A stretch of 64,000 nt of DNA from NCBI RefSeq assembly GCF_900660685.1, contig NZ_LR215041.1, positions 62,001 to 126,000 on the forward strand, given 5' to 3'. The notes under the pieces were generated by a model. That model did not search any database and was not told where the DNA came from. It worked only from the letters and a program-made list of their open reading frames with translations. Positions 50,351-60,685 of the stretch are shown here, piece after piece. Within the stretch, counting starts at the first letter, position 1; every line of letters starts with the position of its first letter. A program made the position numbers and the translations under genes. Origin of the DNA: Mycoplasmopsis columbina (lineage in GTDB: Bacteria > Bacillota_I > Bacilli_A > Mycoplasmatales > Metamycoplasmataceae).

Positions 50351-50860
50351 ATGGGAATGATAGTAATTGTTATAGTAATTGTTGTTCTTTTGGGCGGTTT
50401 CTTCCTTTATTCAACAATTAAAGATAGAAGACTTAGAAACATAAAGAAAAAAGAAAAAATTTTATTCACTAATTTATCAATGGAAAACAAACGAAAATTT
50501 GTTTTTAAATTAAAAGAACTCATTGATTTAAACGAACAATATTTGATAGATTTTAAACCTTCAATTGGCGATTACAAAATGAGTCAAATAACAGATGCAG
50601 CACGTAAATATTTAATGTCTTTCCAAGAAGATAAAGATTTTAAAGAATACATTGTAGCAGCGGATGATCAAAATGATTTATTAGAAGCTTTTGTATTGTT
50701 AAGAGATTCTAGAAGTAATTCATGAACTAAAAAGTTAGATAAAGTTATTAACTATTTAGACAAACTTTATCAAGAATATGACAAAGAAATGTATAAAGAA
50801 GAACTTGATCAAATTAAAAACGAATTAAAAGAATTTTATGTTAAGGAGTTTAGCAAATAA
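50351..50860 (+). CDS. Hypothetical single-pass membrane protein
   Basis: A 169-residue protein. An N-terminal membrane helix (MGMIVIVIVIVVLLGGFFLY) is followed by a basic stretch and a helical cytoplasmic domain. It shares one base with pgsA (TAATG), so it is translated with it. No family recognised. Confidence 0.75.
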
Positions 50861-51723
50861 TGGGTAAGACTAAAAATATAAGAACTAAGAAAATCAAAAC
50901 AAGCACTTTAGTAAAAAACTTACCAAATTTATTGACGCTAGTTAGATTAATTTTAGTTCTACCTCTAATTGCTTTTGCAACAGTCATAGCTTATACTTTA
51001 AATCGTGATTTTGGTGTAACTATTGCTTTTCTAGTTCTATTTATTATTACATTTATTGCTTCAATGATAACTGATTTTCTTGATGGTTATTATGCACGAA
51101 AAACTAAGCAAGTAAGTGATTTTGGTAAATTATGAGATCCTATAGCAGATAAATTTACAACAGTAGTTGCTTTGATTTTATTAGTTATCATGAACGCTTC
51201 ACCGCTTTGACTTGTAGCAGTTTTAATTTTAAGAGATATTGCAGTCGATGGTTTTAGAGTAATTATGGCAAAACATGGAATTGATGTAAGTGCCAAAAAA
51301 ATGGCTAAGTTAAAAACATTAGTTTTAAGCATTTCAATTCCAGCAATGTTATTTGTTTTATTAATTTTAATTTCAATCGATTATGCACAATCAAATAGTT
51401 TAAATGGAAGTAATCCATATTTAAAATTTACTGCAAACAATGCACTTTATTCACATTTACTTTCAATTCCTTTAATGGTTGCTTTAGTATTTAGTTTAAT
51501 AAGTGGTTTTCAATATTTTAGAAGCATTAAAAAATATATTAAATTTAATCCTTTTAAATATTCTCACATTGATGTTGAAATTAAAAAAGCGGAACTTAAA
51601 AACTCTAATGAAGATCTCAGAATAAATTTAAACAAACATAGAAATAATAAAAATCATACAGACGAAGTAGATACTAAAGAACCAACAATAGTTTTTGAAG
51701 AAAAAGATTATAAAAGAGATTAA
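50860..51723 (+). CDS. pgsA: CDP-diacylglycerol-glycerol-3-phosphate phosphatidyltransferase
   Basis: A 287-residue membrane enzyme for the first step of phosphatidylglycerol synthesis. The CDP-alcohol motif spans TDFLDGYYARKTKQVSDFGK and the following LWDPIADK, with all catalytic Asp residues present. About six membrane helices are seen, plus a polar C-terminal tail of about 60 residues that is longer than usual. It uses the glycerol 3-phosphate that GpsA supplies. Confidence 0.93.
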
Positions 51724-51727
51724 AAAT

Positions 51728-51768
51728 AAAAAAAATAGAAGTTGCTAAGGAACAATTTCTATTTTTTT
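51728..51768 (+). terminator. Bidirectional terminator after pgsA
   Basis: AAAAATAGAA and TTCTATTTTT form a 10-bp stem, with flanking A and T tracts. It contains the stop codon of the convergent gene. Confidence 0.75.
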
Positions 51769-52109
51769 ATATGACTTAAGTCTCAAACAAACATGTATAA
51801 CAAAATAATTACTAAAATGGCTATAATTGCGCCAAATATACCTCAAATTATTGTTGAAGAAATAATAATTTTTTTTCTTTTATGATTAATATTTTTTTTA
51901 TCTCTATCAATGTCACTTAATGCAGCATCTAACAATTCATTTCGATAATTGTTTGGCAATTTTTCAATTTCTTCATTGCTAAAAATTCTAATTTTTTCAG
52001 CGTCCAAAATGGAAGTAAGAACTAATTCATCTTTTTGGTTCGTTTCTTTTTGTTCTTTTATTTTATTTTCGCGACCATTCTTATTAAAGAAATTAACTAT
52101 TTTTTTCAT
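51759..52109 (-). CDS. Hypothetical tail-anchored membrane protein
   Basis: A 116-residue protein. A polar, charged N-terminal 75 residues (FSNEEIEKLPNNYRNELLDAALSDIDRD) is followed by a basic patch and one C-terminal membrane helix. It diverges from dnaJ, so the CIRCE-like site between them could affect both. No family recognised. Confidence 0.68.
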
Positions 52110-52162
52110 GTTCTAATTTTAAACAATAAATATGAAAATAAATTAAGAAAATGAAATTATAT

Positions 52163-52189
52163 TTAGCATATAAGATGGTAGTGTGCTAA
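52163..52189 (+). promoter_or_regulatory. CIRCE-like HrcA operator in the dnaJ promoter
   Basis: TTAGCATAT - 9 nt - GTGTGCTAA. The CIRCE consensus is TTAGCACTC - N9 - GAGTGCTAA. The right arm matches 8 of 9, the left arm 6 of 9, and the spacer is exactly 9. It overlaps the dnaJ -10 box. Confidence 0.75.
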
Positions 52190-52192
52190 AAT
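52187..52192 (+). promoter_or_regulatory. -10 element of dnaJ, leaderless start
   Basis: TAAAAT with an extended TGC just upstream, ending 7 nt before the ATG. Its first three bases lie in the right arm of the CIRCE-like site. Confidence 0.65.
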
Positions 52193-52199
52193 ACTAACT

Positions 52200-53306
52200 A
52201 TGGCTAAAAAAGATTTTTATGAAGTTTTAGGCGTAAGTAAGAACGCTACTGAACAAGAAATTAAACAAGCATACCGTAAATTGGCAATGCAATATCATCC
52301 AGACAAACTAAAAGATGGAACAAGTGACCAAAAAATGCAAGAATTAAACGAGGCTTACGAAGTATTAAGTGATCGTGAAAAGAGAGCAAATTATGATCAA
52401 TTTGGAACAGCTGATGGAAGTCCTAATTTTGGAGCAGAAGGCTTTAATATGGGAGGTTTTGGCAGTTTCAGTGATATATTTGGTGATTTAGGAAGTTTCT
52501 TTAATTTTGGCTCTTCAAGAAAAAATAGAACTTATCAAAAAATTAAAGGTGAAGATATTGAAGCAACTATCAATATCTCTTTAATTGATGCAATTAACGG
52601 GAAAGAAATTAAACAAAAATTAAGAAAATATGAACTCTGTGAGCACTGTAATGGATCAGGTGCAAAAGATTCTTCAAAAATTCAAACTTGTGATCAATGT
52701 AAAGGACATGGACAAGTAAATAAACAAGTTAGAACACCTTTTGGTGTGATGCAGTCAACCACCGAATGTAACAAATGTAATGGTAGTGGTAAAGTGATTG
52801 TTGAAAAATGTGAATTTTGCAAGGGAGCAGTTTATGTAAAGAAAGAAAAAGTTGTTACTTTTTCAATTCCTAAAGGAACAATGAAAGGTAAAATTATTAA
52901 ATTACCTGGATATGGTGAAAGAGGATACAATGGCGCTCCATCAGGTGACTTAAATATTCACATTAACATTGAGGAACACAAGTATTTTAAATACAATGGT
53001 AAAAATCTTTATTTAACAATTCCAGTAACTTTTTTAGACATTATTAATGAGAAAACCATTGAAATTCCAACTCCTTATGGTAAAGAATTTATTAAACTAA
53101 AATCTTCATATAATAATGGTGATCAAATTGTTATAAAAACTGCAAATTCGGTTGAATTAGGCTCATATGGAGCTTTAATTGGAATTATTAATGTTGTAAT
53201 GCCTAAGTTAAATAGTAAAAAAATAAAAGAACTTAGTGCTTTTTTAAAAGACTATGATGATGATACAAACGCGGATTTTAATAAAGAAGTAAAAAAATCT
53301 AATTAA
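52200..53306 (+). CDS. dnaJ: Chaperone protein DnaJ
   Basis: A 368-residue co-chaperone that stimulates DnaK. The J domain has HPD (residues 33-35), and a Gly/Phe-rich region spans about 80-105. The zinc region starts at Cys147 and has CEHCNGSG, CDQCKGHG, CNKCNGSG and CEFCKGAV; the last repeat lacks the final Gly. The C-terminal substrate-binding domain is complete. No Shine-Dalgarno: the ATG lies at the predicted transcription start. Confidence 0.96.
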   Translation: MAKKDFYEVLGVSKNATEQEIKQAYRKLAMQYHPDKLKDGTSDQKMQELNEAYEVLSDREKRANYDQFGTADGSPNFGAEGFNMGGFGSFSDIFGDLGSFFNFGSSRKNRTYQKIKGEDIEATINISLIDAINGKEIKQKLRKYELCEHCNGSGAKDSSKIQTCDQCKGHGQVNKQVRTPFGVMQSTTECNKCNGSGKVIVEKCEFCKGAVYVKKEKVVTFSIPKGTMKGKIIKLPGYGERGYNGAPSGDLNIHINIEEHKYFKYNGKNLYLTIPVTFLDIINEKTIEIPTPYGKEFIKLKSSYNNGDQIVIKTANSVELGSYGALIGIINVVMPKLNSKKIKELSAFLKDYDDDTNADFNKEVKKSN

Positions 53307-53335
53307 TCACTTTCTTAAAAGTGATTAATTTTTTA
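53301..53335 (+). terminator. Terminator after dnaJ
   Basis: AATTAATCACTTT-CTTA-AAAGTGATTAATT, a 13-bp stem, followed by TTTT. Confidence 0.85.
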
Positions 53336-53336
53336 T

Positions 53337-53342
53337 TATAAT
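53337..53342 (+). promoter_or_regulatory. -10 element of the 157-aa protein gene, leaderless start
   Basis: A perfect TATAAT ends 7 nt before the ATG at 53350. The in-frame ATG at 53341 overlaps the hexamer and so should lie upstream of the transcript. Confidence 0.6.
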
Positions 53343-53349
53343 GAGAGAT

Positions 53350-53823
53350 ATGATTAAAAAAGAAGTTAAACCAAAAGATTTAAAAGAAAATTCAATTAAT
53401 TCATATTCATATGAATCGTTTTTAAACAGCTTAATTAAAGAAGATAAACAGTTTGCAAAAGATTGAAAAAAGTTTGAAAATCTTTTTCCTAATAATACTA
53501 TTTTAAAGGATAACAAGGAACTTTTTTCAAACACAAATGATTACAAAAGAATAAATGATGCAATTGAAATTGATGATACTGGTTTGAGACAATTATTATT
53601 AGAAACTAATGAATTAGAAAAAGAATATGACTTTGCTAAAGTTAATCCTTATACGAATTTAAATTTTTCTTCTAATGAATTTAATAATGTTTTAAAATCA
53701 TTAGAGAATAAATTTGAACAATCAAGAACAGAACTAGATGATAATAATCTTTTTGATGAAATGAACGACGATAAAGAATCAACGACAGTAATTAAAGTGC
53801 ATAACAAAGTTATTTTGCTTTAG
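53350..53823 (+). CDS. Hypothetical acidic soluble protein
   Basis: A 157-residue protein with no signal peptide or membrane segment. It is polar and rich in Asn, Glu, Asp, Lys and Leu, with a helical centre (IDDTGLRQLLLETNELEKEY) and an acidic patch (DDNNLFDEMNDDKEST). It forms a single-gene unit between dnaJ and cmk. I do not recognise it. Confidence 0.68.
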
Positions 53824-53830
53824 TATTTTT

Positions 53831-53861
53831 AAATATTAATACTAACTATGTATTAATATTT
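53831..53861 (+). repeat. 12-bp AT-rich inverted repeat upstream of cmk
   Basis: AAATATTAATAC and GTATTAATATTT flank a 7-nt loop. It could act as a weak terminator of the preceding gene or as a protein-binding site in the cmk leader. Confidence 0.55.
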
Positions 53862-53915
53862 TTAATATAGTATAAAATTTGTAATTAGAAAATTTGGTGA
53901 CTTTTGGAGGAAGAG

Positions 53916-54599
53916 ATGAAAAAAATTAATATTGCAATTGATGGACCATCTGGAGCAGGCAAATCTAGTGTTTCAACAGAAGTAGCAAAGAGGCTTGGAT
54001 ATACTTTCATTAACACAGGAAGCTTTTATCGAGCAGTTGCTTACAATGCTATTGAATTAAATATTGAGGTTGATAATCAGCAAGCAGTTGTTGAATCTTT
54101 ACAAACTCTTGATTCAAATGCAATTGAAATTGATGACAAAGAGCAGATTTTTTTAAGAAAAAAAAATATTTCAATTGATATTAGAGCAGATAAAATTTCC
54201 AAATTAGCCTCTAAAATAGCAGCGTATAAAGAAGTTAGAGAATTTGTTGTAGCACTAATTCAAAACATTACTAAAACTGGAAAAGGTTACATTATGGATG
54301 GGAGAGATACAACATTTAGAATTATGCCTTTTGCAGAAACTAAAATTTTTCTAACAGCTTCACCAGAAGAACGTGCAAAAAGAAGATTAAAACAAAATGA
54401 GAAATTAGGATATAACACCAATTTTGAAATTGTTCTTTCAGAAGTAAAAGAGCGCGACTATCAAGATACTCATAGATCAACAGACCCATTACACAAAGTT
54501 GCAGATGCAATTGAAATTGATTGTACTAATATGTCATTCGATCAAGTGGTAGACAAAGTTATTGAAATTGTTGAGAAAGAGGCTCTAAATGAGAAATAA
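53916..54599 (+). CDS. cmk: Cytidylate kinase
   Basis: A 227-residue P-loop kinase that phosphorylates CMP and dCMP. Motifs are [43 protein letters not shown] (a variant of DGRDIGTVV) and [25 protein letters not shown] precedes this ATG; the upstream TTG at 53904 is less likely. It overlaps der by 11 nt, the usual cmk-der pair. Confidence 0.94.
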   Translation: MKKINIAIDGPSGAGKSSVSTEVAKRLGYTFINTGSFYRAVAYNAIELNIEVDNQQAVVESLQTLDSNAIEIDDKEQIFLRKKNISIDIRADKISKLASKIAAYKEVREFVVALIQNITKTGKGYIMDGRDTTFRIMPFAETKIFLTASPEERAKRRLKQNEKLGYNTNFEIVLSEVKERDYQDTHRSTDPLHKVADAIEIDCTNMSFDQVVDKVIEIVEKEALNEK

Positions 54600-55896
54600 T
54601 GTAATTGCTATTATTGGAAAGCCTAATGTTGGTAAAAGTACTCTATTTAATAGATTAGTTGGTAAAAAAAGTTCAATCATTTATGATCGTCCCGGAGTTA
54701 CAAGAGATAGACTTTATGAAACATTTAAGTGAAATGGTCAAGAAATTAAAGTTATTGATACAGGAGGAATTGAAGTATCTAATGCGCCTTTTCAAACGCA
54801 AATTAGAACACAAGCAGATATAGCTATTGAAGAAGCTAATGTAATTATTTTTATGGTTGACGGAGTTAGTGATATTACTAATGATGATCAAATGATTCTA
54901 AGTAAATTGAGAAAATCGAATAAACCAGTAATAGTGGTGGCAAATAAATTAGATAATATTTCACAATTCAATTACTCATGATATTCATTAGGCGTGGACA
55001 ATATTTTTAGAATTTCTGCGCAACATGGAATTGGTGTAGGTGATGTTTTAGACGAGTGTTTAAAACATTTAAATTTAGATGATTTAGAAAGTGAAAATAA
55101 TTTTAAATTATCAATTATTGGTCGTCCAAATGCTGGCAAAAGTTCTTTATTAAATCGACTTGTTAATGAAAATCGTTCAATTGTATCTGATATTGCAGGA
55201 ACAACGCGTGATAGTGTTAAAAGTATTGTCAAAATTCATAATCAACAATTTGAAATAATTGATACAGCTGGAATTACACGTAAAAGCAAAATTGAAGATG
55301 ATGTTGAGAAATATGCCTTAATGAGAGCTATTTCGTCATTAGATGAATCTAATTTATCAATTATCATGATTGATGCAACACAAGAATTATCCCACTTTGA
55401 TGCGAGAATTATTGGTTATGCTTTGGAAAATGATAAACCAATAATTATTGCTGTAAACAAGTGAGATTTAGTTGAAAAAGAAACAAATACCATGGTTGAT
55501 TTTGAGAAAAAAATGAGAAATAGGTTTCATTTTGTTCCATGAGTACCAGTGGTATTTATTTCTGTAAAACACAATCAAAGAGTTGATAAATTAATTACAA
55601 CAATTCTCAAAGTTAAAGAAAATCTTGAAAGAGATGTTAAACCATCAGTTTTATCAAACTTTATTCGTGAAACACAAATTGTTCAACCTGCTGCTCCATA
55701 TAATGGAGGAAGATTAAATATTTATTTTGCACGTAAAAATCCAGGACCAATTCCGACATTTGTTTTCTTTGTTAATAATAAAAAATATTTACATTTTAGT
55801 TATGAAAGGCATATTGAAAAAGAAATTAGAAAAGTGCTTGATTTTACTGGATGCCCTATAAAACTAGTGTTTAAAAACAAAAGTGGTATGGAATAA
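54589..55896 (+). CDS. der: Ribosome-assembly GTPase Der (EngA)
   Basis: A 435-residue protein with two tandem GTPase domains: [17 protein letters not shown] in the first and [17 protein letters not shown] in the second. A C-terminal KH-like domain ends in [13 protein letters not shown]. It matures the 50S subunit. Confidence 0.97.
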
Positions 55897-55897
55897 T

Positions 55898-55935
55898 AAA
55901 AAATCTTGTTAGCAACTTAGCCAACAAGATTTTTT
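55898..55935 (+). terminator. Bidirectional terminator after der
   Basis: AAAAAATCTTGTT and AACAAGATTTTTT form a 13-bp stem. The stop codon of the convergent BI-1-like gene lies at its edge. Confidence 0.85.
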
Positions 55936-56707
55936 AACGTTTTAAAAATAAAATTGCTATACGAAGAGCTATTATAATGAAGTTGGTTGCCATTCTACAT
56001 CCAAAAAACATTCCATGAAGAGTGATTTCTTTTCTAATTGATGCATTATCAATAAAAGTTAATTGATAATTATTATTTAATTTATTAATAAAGTATCAAT
56101 CAAGTGCCATATAGGCTGAACTTAAAGCGATTGATATAATAGAATACATTACTTCATAAAATGCTTTATTAAACGCAAAAATTGCTATAAACAACATGAT
56201 TATAATTGAAATAGCCAAAGTAATTATCACAAGTCATAACAATCTAATTTTAATTAAGTTATAAGCAGCTAAGAGTCCAGTAGCTATCATTAAAGCGGTA
56301 GGAACTAAAAGTAAAATTAATCATTCTTTTAATCTAAACTCGGGAACTAAGAACAAAATTCCTAACATAGAACCTAGCGCAAGCATAGTTATAAAATTAA
56401 TTATAACTGTACCGGGCAAATTCATCTTTGAATAAAATTTAGCTTGAATAAAAGGTCCAACGAAAATTACTATCAATAAAACAATTGGATAAATAATAGT
56501 GGCAATAGTATTACTAAAAATTCTATTTAAAAGTCCTGAATAAGCAAATATAATAGCAGTTAAAAACGCAACTAATAAACTAACACTAAATCAAACGATT
56601 GTTGAAGCAACTACTGATTTCTTCTTAAGCAAAGAACCGATATCTGATCCTTGATTTGTAAAAGAATCATTCATTTGATCTATTTGAATAAATTCTTGAT
56701 TTTTCAT
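55934..56707 (-). CDS. Bax inhibitor-1/YccA-like membrane protein
   Basis: A 257-residue protein with a polar N-terminal 30 residues and about seven membrane helices. The segment IALSSAYMALDWYFINKL and the final NFIIIALRIAILFLKR resemble the C-terminal half of the BI-1/YccA (TMBIM) family, which forms Ca2+-leak-like channels or regulates membrane proteases. The first half is less convincing. The gene is continuous only when TGA is read as Trp. Confidence 0.6.
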
Positions 56708-56756
56708 ATGTTTAATTATATTAAAAAAAATAAAAAAAATCACTCAAAGAGTGAAA

Positions 56757-56831
56757 TGGCTGCCCCAGTTAGATTCGAACTAACGCATGACGGAACCAAA
56801 ACCCGTTGCCTTGCCGCTTGGCTATGGGGCA
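56757..56831 (-). tRNA. tRNA-Gln (anticodon TTG)
   Basis: A 75-nt cloverleaf with fully paired acceptor TGCCCCA/TGGGGCA, anticodon loop TTTTGGT and encoded CCA. It lies 3 nt downstream of tRNA-Tyr on the same strand and is probably co-transcribed. Confidence 0.94.
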
Positions 56832-56834
56832 AAA

Positions 56835-56918
56835 TGGTGGAGGGGGAGGGATTCGAACCCCCGAACCGTGAGGAAGTGGGTTACAGCCACCCGCGTTTGG
56901 CCGCTTCGCTACCCCTCC
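56835..56918 (-). tRNA. tRNA-Tyr (anticodon GTA)
   Basis: An 84-nt tRNA with the long variable arm of the tyrosine family, acceptor GGAGGGG/CCCCTCC, GTA in the anticodon loop and encoded CCA. Confidence 0.95.
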
Positions 56919-56941
56919 ATTTTTTGCTAAATTGCTTTACT

Positions 56942-56947
56942 ATTATA
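56942..56947 (-). promoter_or_regulatory. -10 element of the tRNA-Tyr/tRNA-Gln pair
   Basis: TATAAT on the minus strand, 23 nt before the tRNA-Tyr 5' end. No convincing -35 at 17 nt. Confidence 0.45.
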
Positions 56948-57028
56948 AAACAAATATAAAAATTTGCAAAAAAAAATTTAATAATTTTATTTTTTTAATT
57001 CTTTTTTTGAAAAGAATTAAATTTTAAA

Positions 57029-57051
57029 CAAAAAAAGACAAAATGTCTTTA
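57029..57051 (-). terminator. Terminator after the 172-aa membrane protein gene (minus strand)
   Basis: On the minus strand AAAGACA-TTT-TGTCTTT is followed by a T run. Confidence 0.6.
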
Positions 57052-57080
57052 TTTGTTAACATAAATATGATTTTAAAAAA

Positions 57081-57599
57081 TTAGTATAAGTAGAGAAGAA
57101 TAGGTGTTACTATAGTTATTCCGGCAAAAAGTAGAGTAAAAGGTATAGCAATAATTAATTCTTGTTTATAAACTAAAGAAATATTAAAAATAATATGAAT
57201 TAATAAGGCTAAAAAGACAATAAAAATTAAAAATGCAAGAGGCAAACTAATATATTTATTTCTTTCTTTTGGATCATCTTGAAATTTAATTTTTTTAATA
57301 AAAAGCAGAGGAATAAGAGCTTTAGAAAAAGAGTTTTTTTCCGCCAATAAAACTCCAAGTGAATAAAGATAGAAAAATAAAGAAATAGCTCAAAGAATGG
57401 CAAAATGTTTTACAAATACAAGAAAATTAGTTGTTCCATAAGGAACTATATTTTCTCCATTTTTGTCAAGAGTAGTTTTGCTTATTCATTTTAAAATTTC
57501 ATTAATTGCTGGATAAAAAGCAAAAGATAAGACTATGAATAAGATGGCAAAACTATTTAAAAAAATGATAATACCTTTTTTGTTGATTTTACGTTTCAT
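57081..57599 (-). CDS. Hypothetical four-helix membrane protein
   Basis: A 172-residue protein with a basic start (MKRKINKKG) and four membrane helices, with a polar loop (KKIKFQDDPKERNKY) between the second pair. GGAGAAA precedes the ATG. It is divergent from gap. I do not recognise the family. Confidence 0.72.
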
Positions 57600-57726
57600 T
57601 TTTCTCCTATAAAAGTTATAAGAAAATTCTATACTCTTTTTTAATTAAATTTATAAAATAAAAAATAAGATATTTTTATTAATTAACTTGTTTTTTAATT
57701 ATATTTAATAAAATTATTTTATAAAC

Positions 57727-57758
57727 ATTCAAATTTAATCTTGAATTTGAATTTTTTT
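57727..57758 (+). promoter_or_regulatory. Terminator-like hairpin in the gap upstream region
   Basis: ATTCAAATT and AATTTGAAT form a 9-bp stem with an 8-nt loop, followed by six T. It lies about 40 nt before the gap ATG and faces it, with no gene upstream on this strand. An attenuator is possible. A 12-bp palindrome TTATTCGAATAA follows at 57764-57775. Confidence 0.45.
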
Positions 57759-57795
57759 ACCCCTTATTCGAATAATTAGTTAAAAAAGGAGAAAT

Positions 57796-58803
<1,008 letters not shown>

Positions 58804-58809
58804 TTTTTT

Positions 58810-58837
58810 AAGCACTTTTCTATTAAAGTGCTTTTTT
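58810..58837 (+). terminator. Terminator after gap
   Basis: AAGCACTTT and AAAGTGCTT, a 9-bp stem with a 6-nt loop, followed by TTTT. Confidence 0.85.
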
Positions 58838-58965
58838 ATTTAACTTATTCAAATACAAAAAAGTCAAAATAAAATAATGAATTTGACTAAAAAAGTTTTT
58901 ATATGGTAATTTTTATTATCGTATCTTTTTTTGAATTTAAAAATAAGTTTTAATAAAAAAATAAA

Positions 58966-58990
58966 AATGTGCAATATAACGCACACTTTT
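58966..58990 (-). terminator. Terminator of the rnc operon (minus strand)
   Basis: On the minus strand GTGTGC and GCACAT pair around an 8-nt loop and a T-rich run follows. Confidence 0.6.
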
Positions 58991-59682
58991 TACATCATTC
59001 TAAGTTTTTTTAAGGCATCATTTGCGGCATTTTCTTCAGCTTCAGTTTTACTTTTTCCTTGACCTTTGCCATAGACATTATTGTCATGAATAACTTTTGA
59101 TTCAAATAAGGAATTACTTAAATTTATTGTTTGATAATAAACAGCATTTTTTGAAAAACTTTGAATATATTCTTGAAAAGTTGTTTTTGAATCTTTTAAA
59201 GTTTTGTTTTTAACAAACTTTTCGGCAGAAGGATAAAGATATTTACTTAAAAAATTATTTGCTCTTTCTAAACCTTGATCTAAATAAATGGCAGCCACAA
59301 AAGATTCAAAAATATCGGCACCAACTTTTGGAGATTTTTTTACTTCTCCGCCCATATGACCAGGTGCAGTTAGCATTAAATTTTTTAAGTTCAAAAATTC
59401 GCTAATTTCATTCAAATTCCTTGTATTTACCATATTTGATCTAAGTAAAGTTAAATAACCAGCATCAAAATCTTGATAATTTTTAATTAAGTAATTTGAT
59501 ACAAGAAATTGCAAAATTGAATCTCCTAAAAATTCAAATGTTTGATAATCTTTATCATTGACATTTTTTTTAGAAAATTTATTGTATGAAGAATGTGTTA
59601 AAGCTTGGCGATAAAGTGTTAAGTTGTTGGGTTTAATGTTATTTTTGCTAAGAAATTGAACAATATTTTCTTTGTTACTCAT
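58990..59682 (-). CDS. rnc: Ribonuclease III
   Basis: A 230-residue double-strand RNase for rRNA processing. The catalytic signature is FEFLGDSILQF with the second acidic site in ADIFESFVAAIYLD. The C-terminal dsRNA-binding domain includes GKGQGKSKTEAEENAA. It is the last gene of a four-gene minus-strand operon and overlaps plsX by 8 nt. Confidence 0.95.
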   Translation of the reverse strand: MSNKENIVQFLSKNNIKPNNLTLYRQALTHSSYNKFSKKNVNDKDYQTFEFLGDSILQFLVSNYLIKNYQDFDAGYLTLLRSNMVNTRNLNEISEFLNLKNLMLTAPGHMGGEVKKSPKVGADIFESFVAAIYLDQGLERANNFLSKYLYPSAEKFVKNKTLKDSKTTFQEYIQSFSKNAVYYQTINLSNSLFESKVIHDNNVYGKGQGKSKTEAEENAANDALKKLRMM

Positions 59683-60670
59683 TAATTCCTAATTCAGCTT
59701 TAATTAAGGATAAAACATCATTTTCAATTGCCAATTTTATTTGATATAGTGCCCCTAAAAACGCTTTTTCATCACTTGCACCATGCGCTTTAGCAACAAG
59801 TCCATTTAAACCAATGACTCAAGCCGCTCCGATATTTCTATAGTCTAAAGTTTCAGCAGCTTCTTTAAAACCCTTTTTCATAAAAAGATAAGCGATTTTT
59901 CTTATAAATGATTTTTTAATAGTTTTTTTGAGTAAATTTTTAAAAGAGTTAATTGCTCCTTCATAACTTTTAACAACCAGATTACCGCCGTAACCGTCAA
60001 CAAGGGCAATATCAATTTCACCTTCCAATAAATTACGAGATTCAATGAATCCTAGATAATTTAGTTTAGAATTTTCTTTTAATAATTTGTCAGCTTTTTG
60101 AATAATTTCATTACCTTTATAATTTTCAGTTCCAATATTGATCAAACCAATTCTTGGACTAACTTTTTTATAGGCTTTTTGAGCAAAAACATTTCCTATT
60201 CGTGCTCAATCGTAAATAAATTCTTCTTTGGTTTCGACATTGGCACCAGCATCTAGAAATAACAATTGATTATTTTTAATAATGGTAGGAAAAATAGCCA
60301 TAAAAGCCGCACGAGAGATATTATCTAAGCGTTTTACAATAAAAGTTGCAGCACTTAAATATAGACCAGAATCACCTGCTGAAAGAACAGCATCTACTTT
60401 TTTATCTGCTAAAAGTTTAAGAGTTTGATTCATTGAAGTTTGTTCATGCAATGAAAGGCGTAAATTTTTAGGATTTGAACTGGTTAAATGATTATCAATA
60501 ATTTCAAAATTGCTCGGTAACTTTTGATTAAAAAAAGCCAAAATTTGATCTTGAGGACCTACAAGAACAATTTTGAAATTATGATTATTTTGAATAAATT
60601 TTACACAAGCATTCAATTTTTCATTTAGTGCTTTATCTCCGCCGTTTAAATCAAAAGCTATTTTATACAT
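59675..60670 (-). CDS. plsX: Phosphate acyltransferase PlsX
   Basis: A 331-residue enzyme that converts acyl-ACP to acyl phosphate for phospholipid synthesis. It begins IAFDLNGGDKA (the family's AxDxMGGD) and has LSAGDSGLYLSAATF and the later VDGYGGNLVVKSYEGA. One TGA at the middle is read as Trp. Genetically linked to fakA, which also makes acyl phosphate. Confidence 0.94.
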
Positions 60671-60685
60671 ACTACTTTAACCTCA

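Noticed and set aside
56651..56959. Plus-strand open frame across the tRNA-Gln and tRNA-Tyr genes
   Set aside because: It runs through two well-formed minus-strand tRNAs and matches the well-known false protein produced by translating tRNA antisense.
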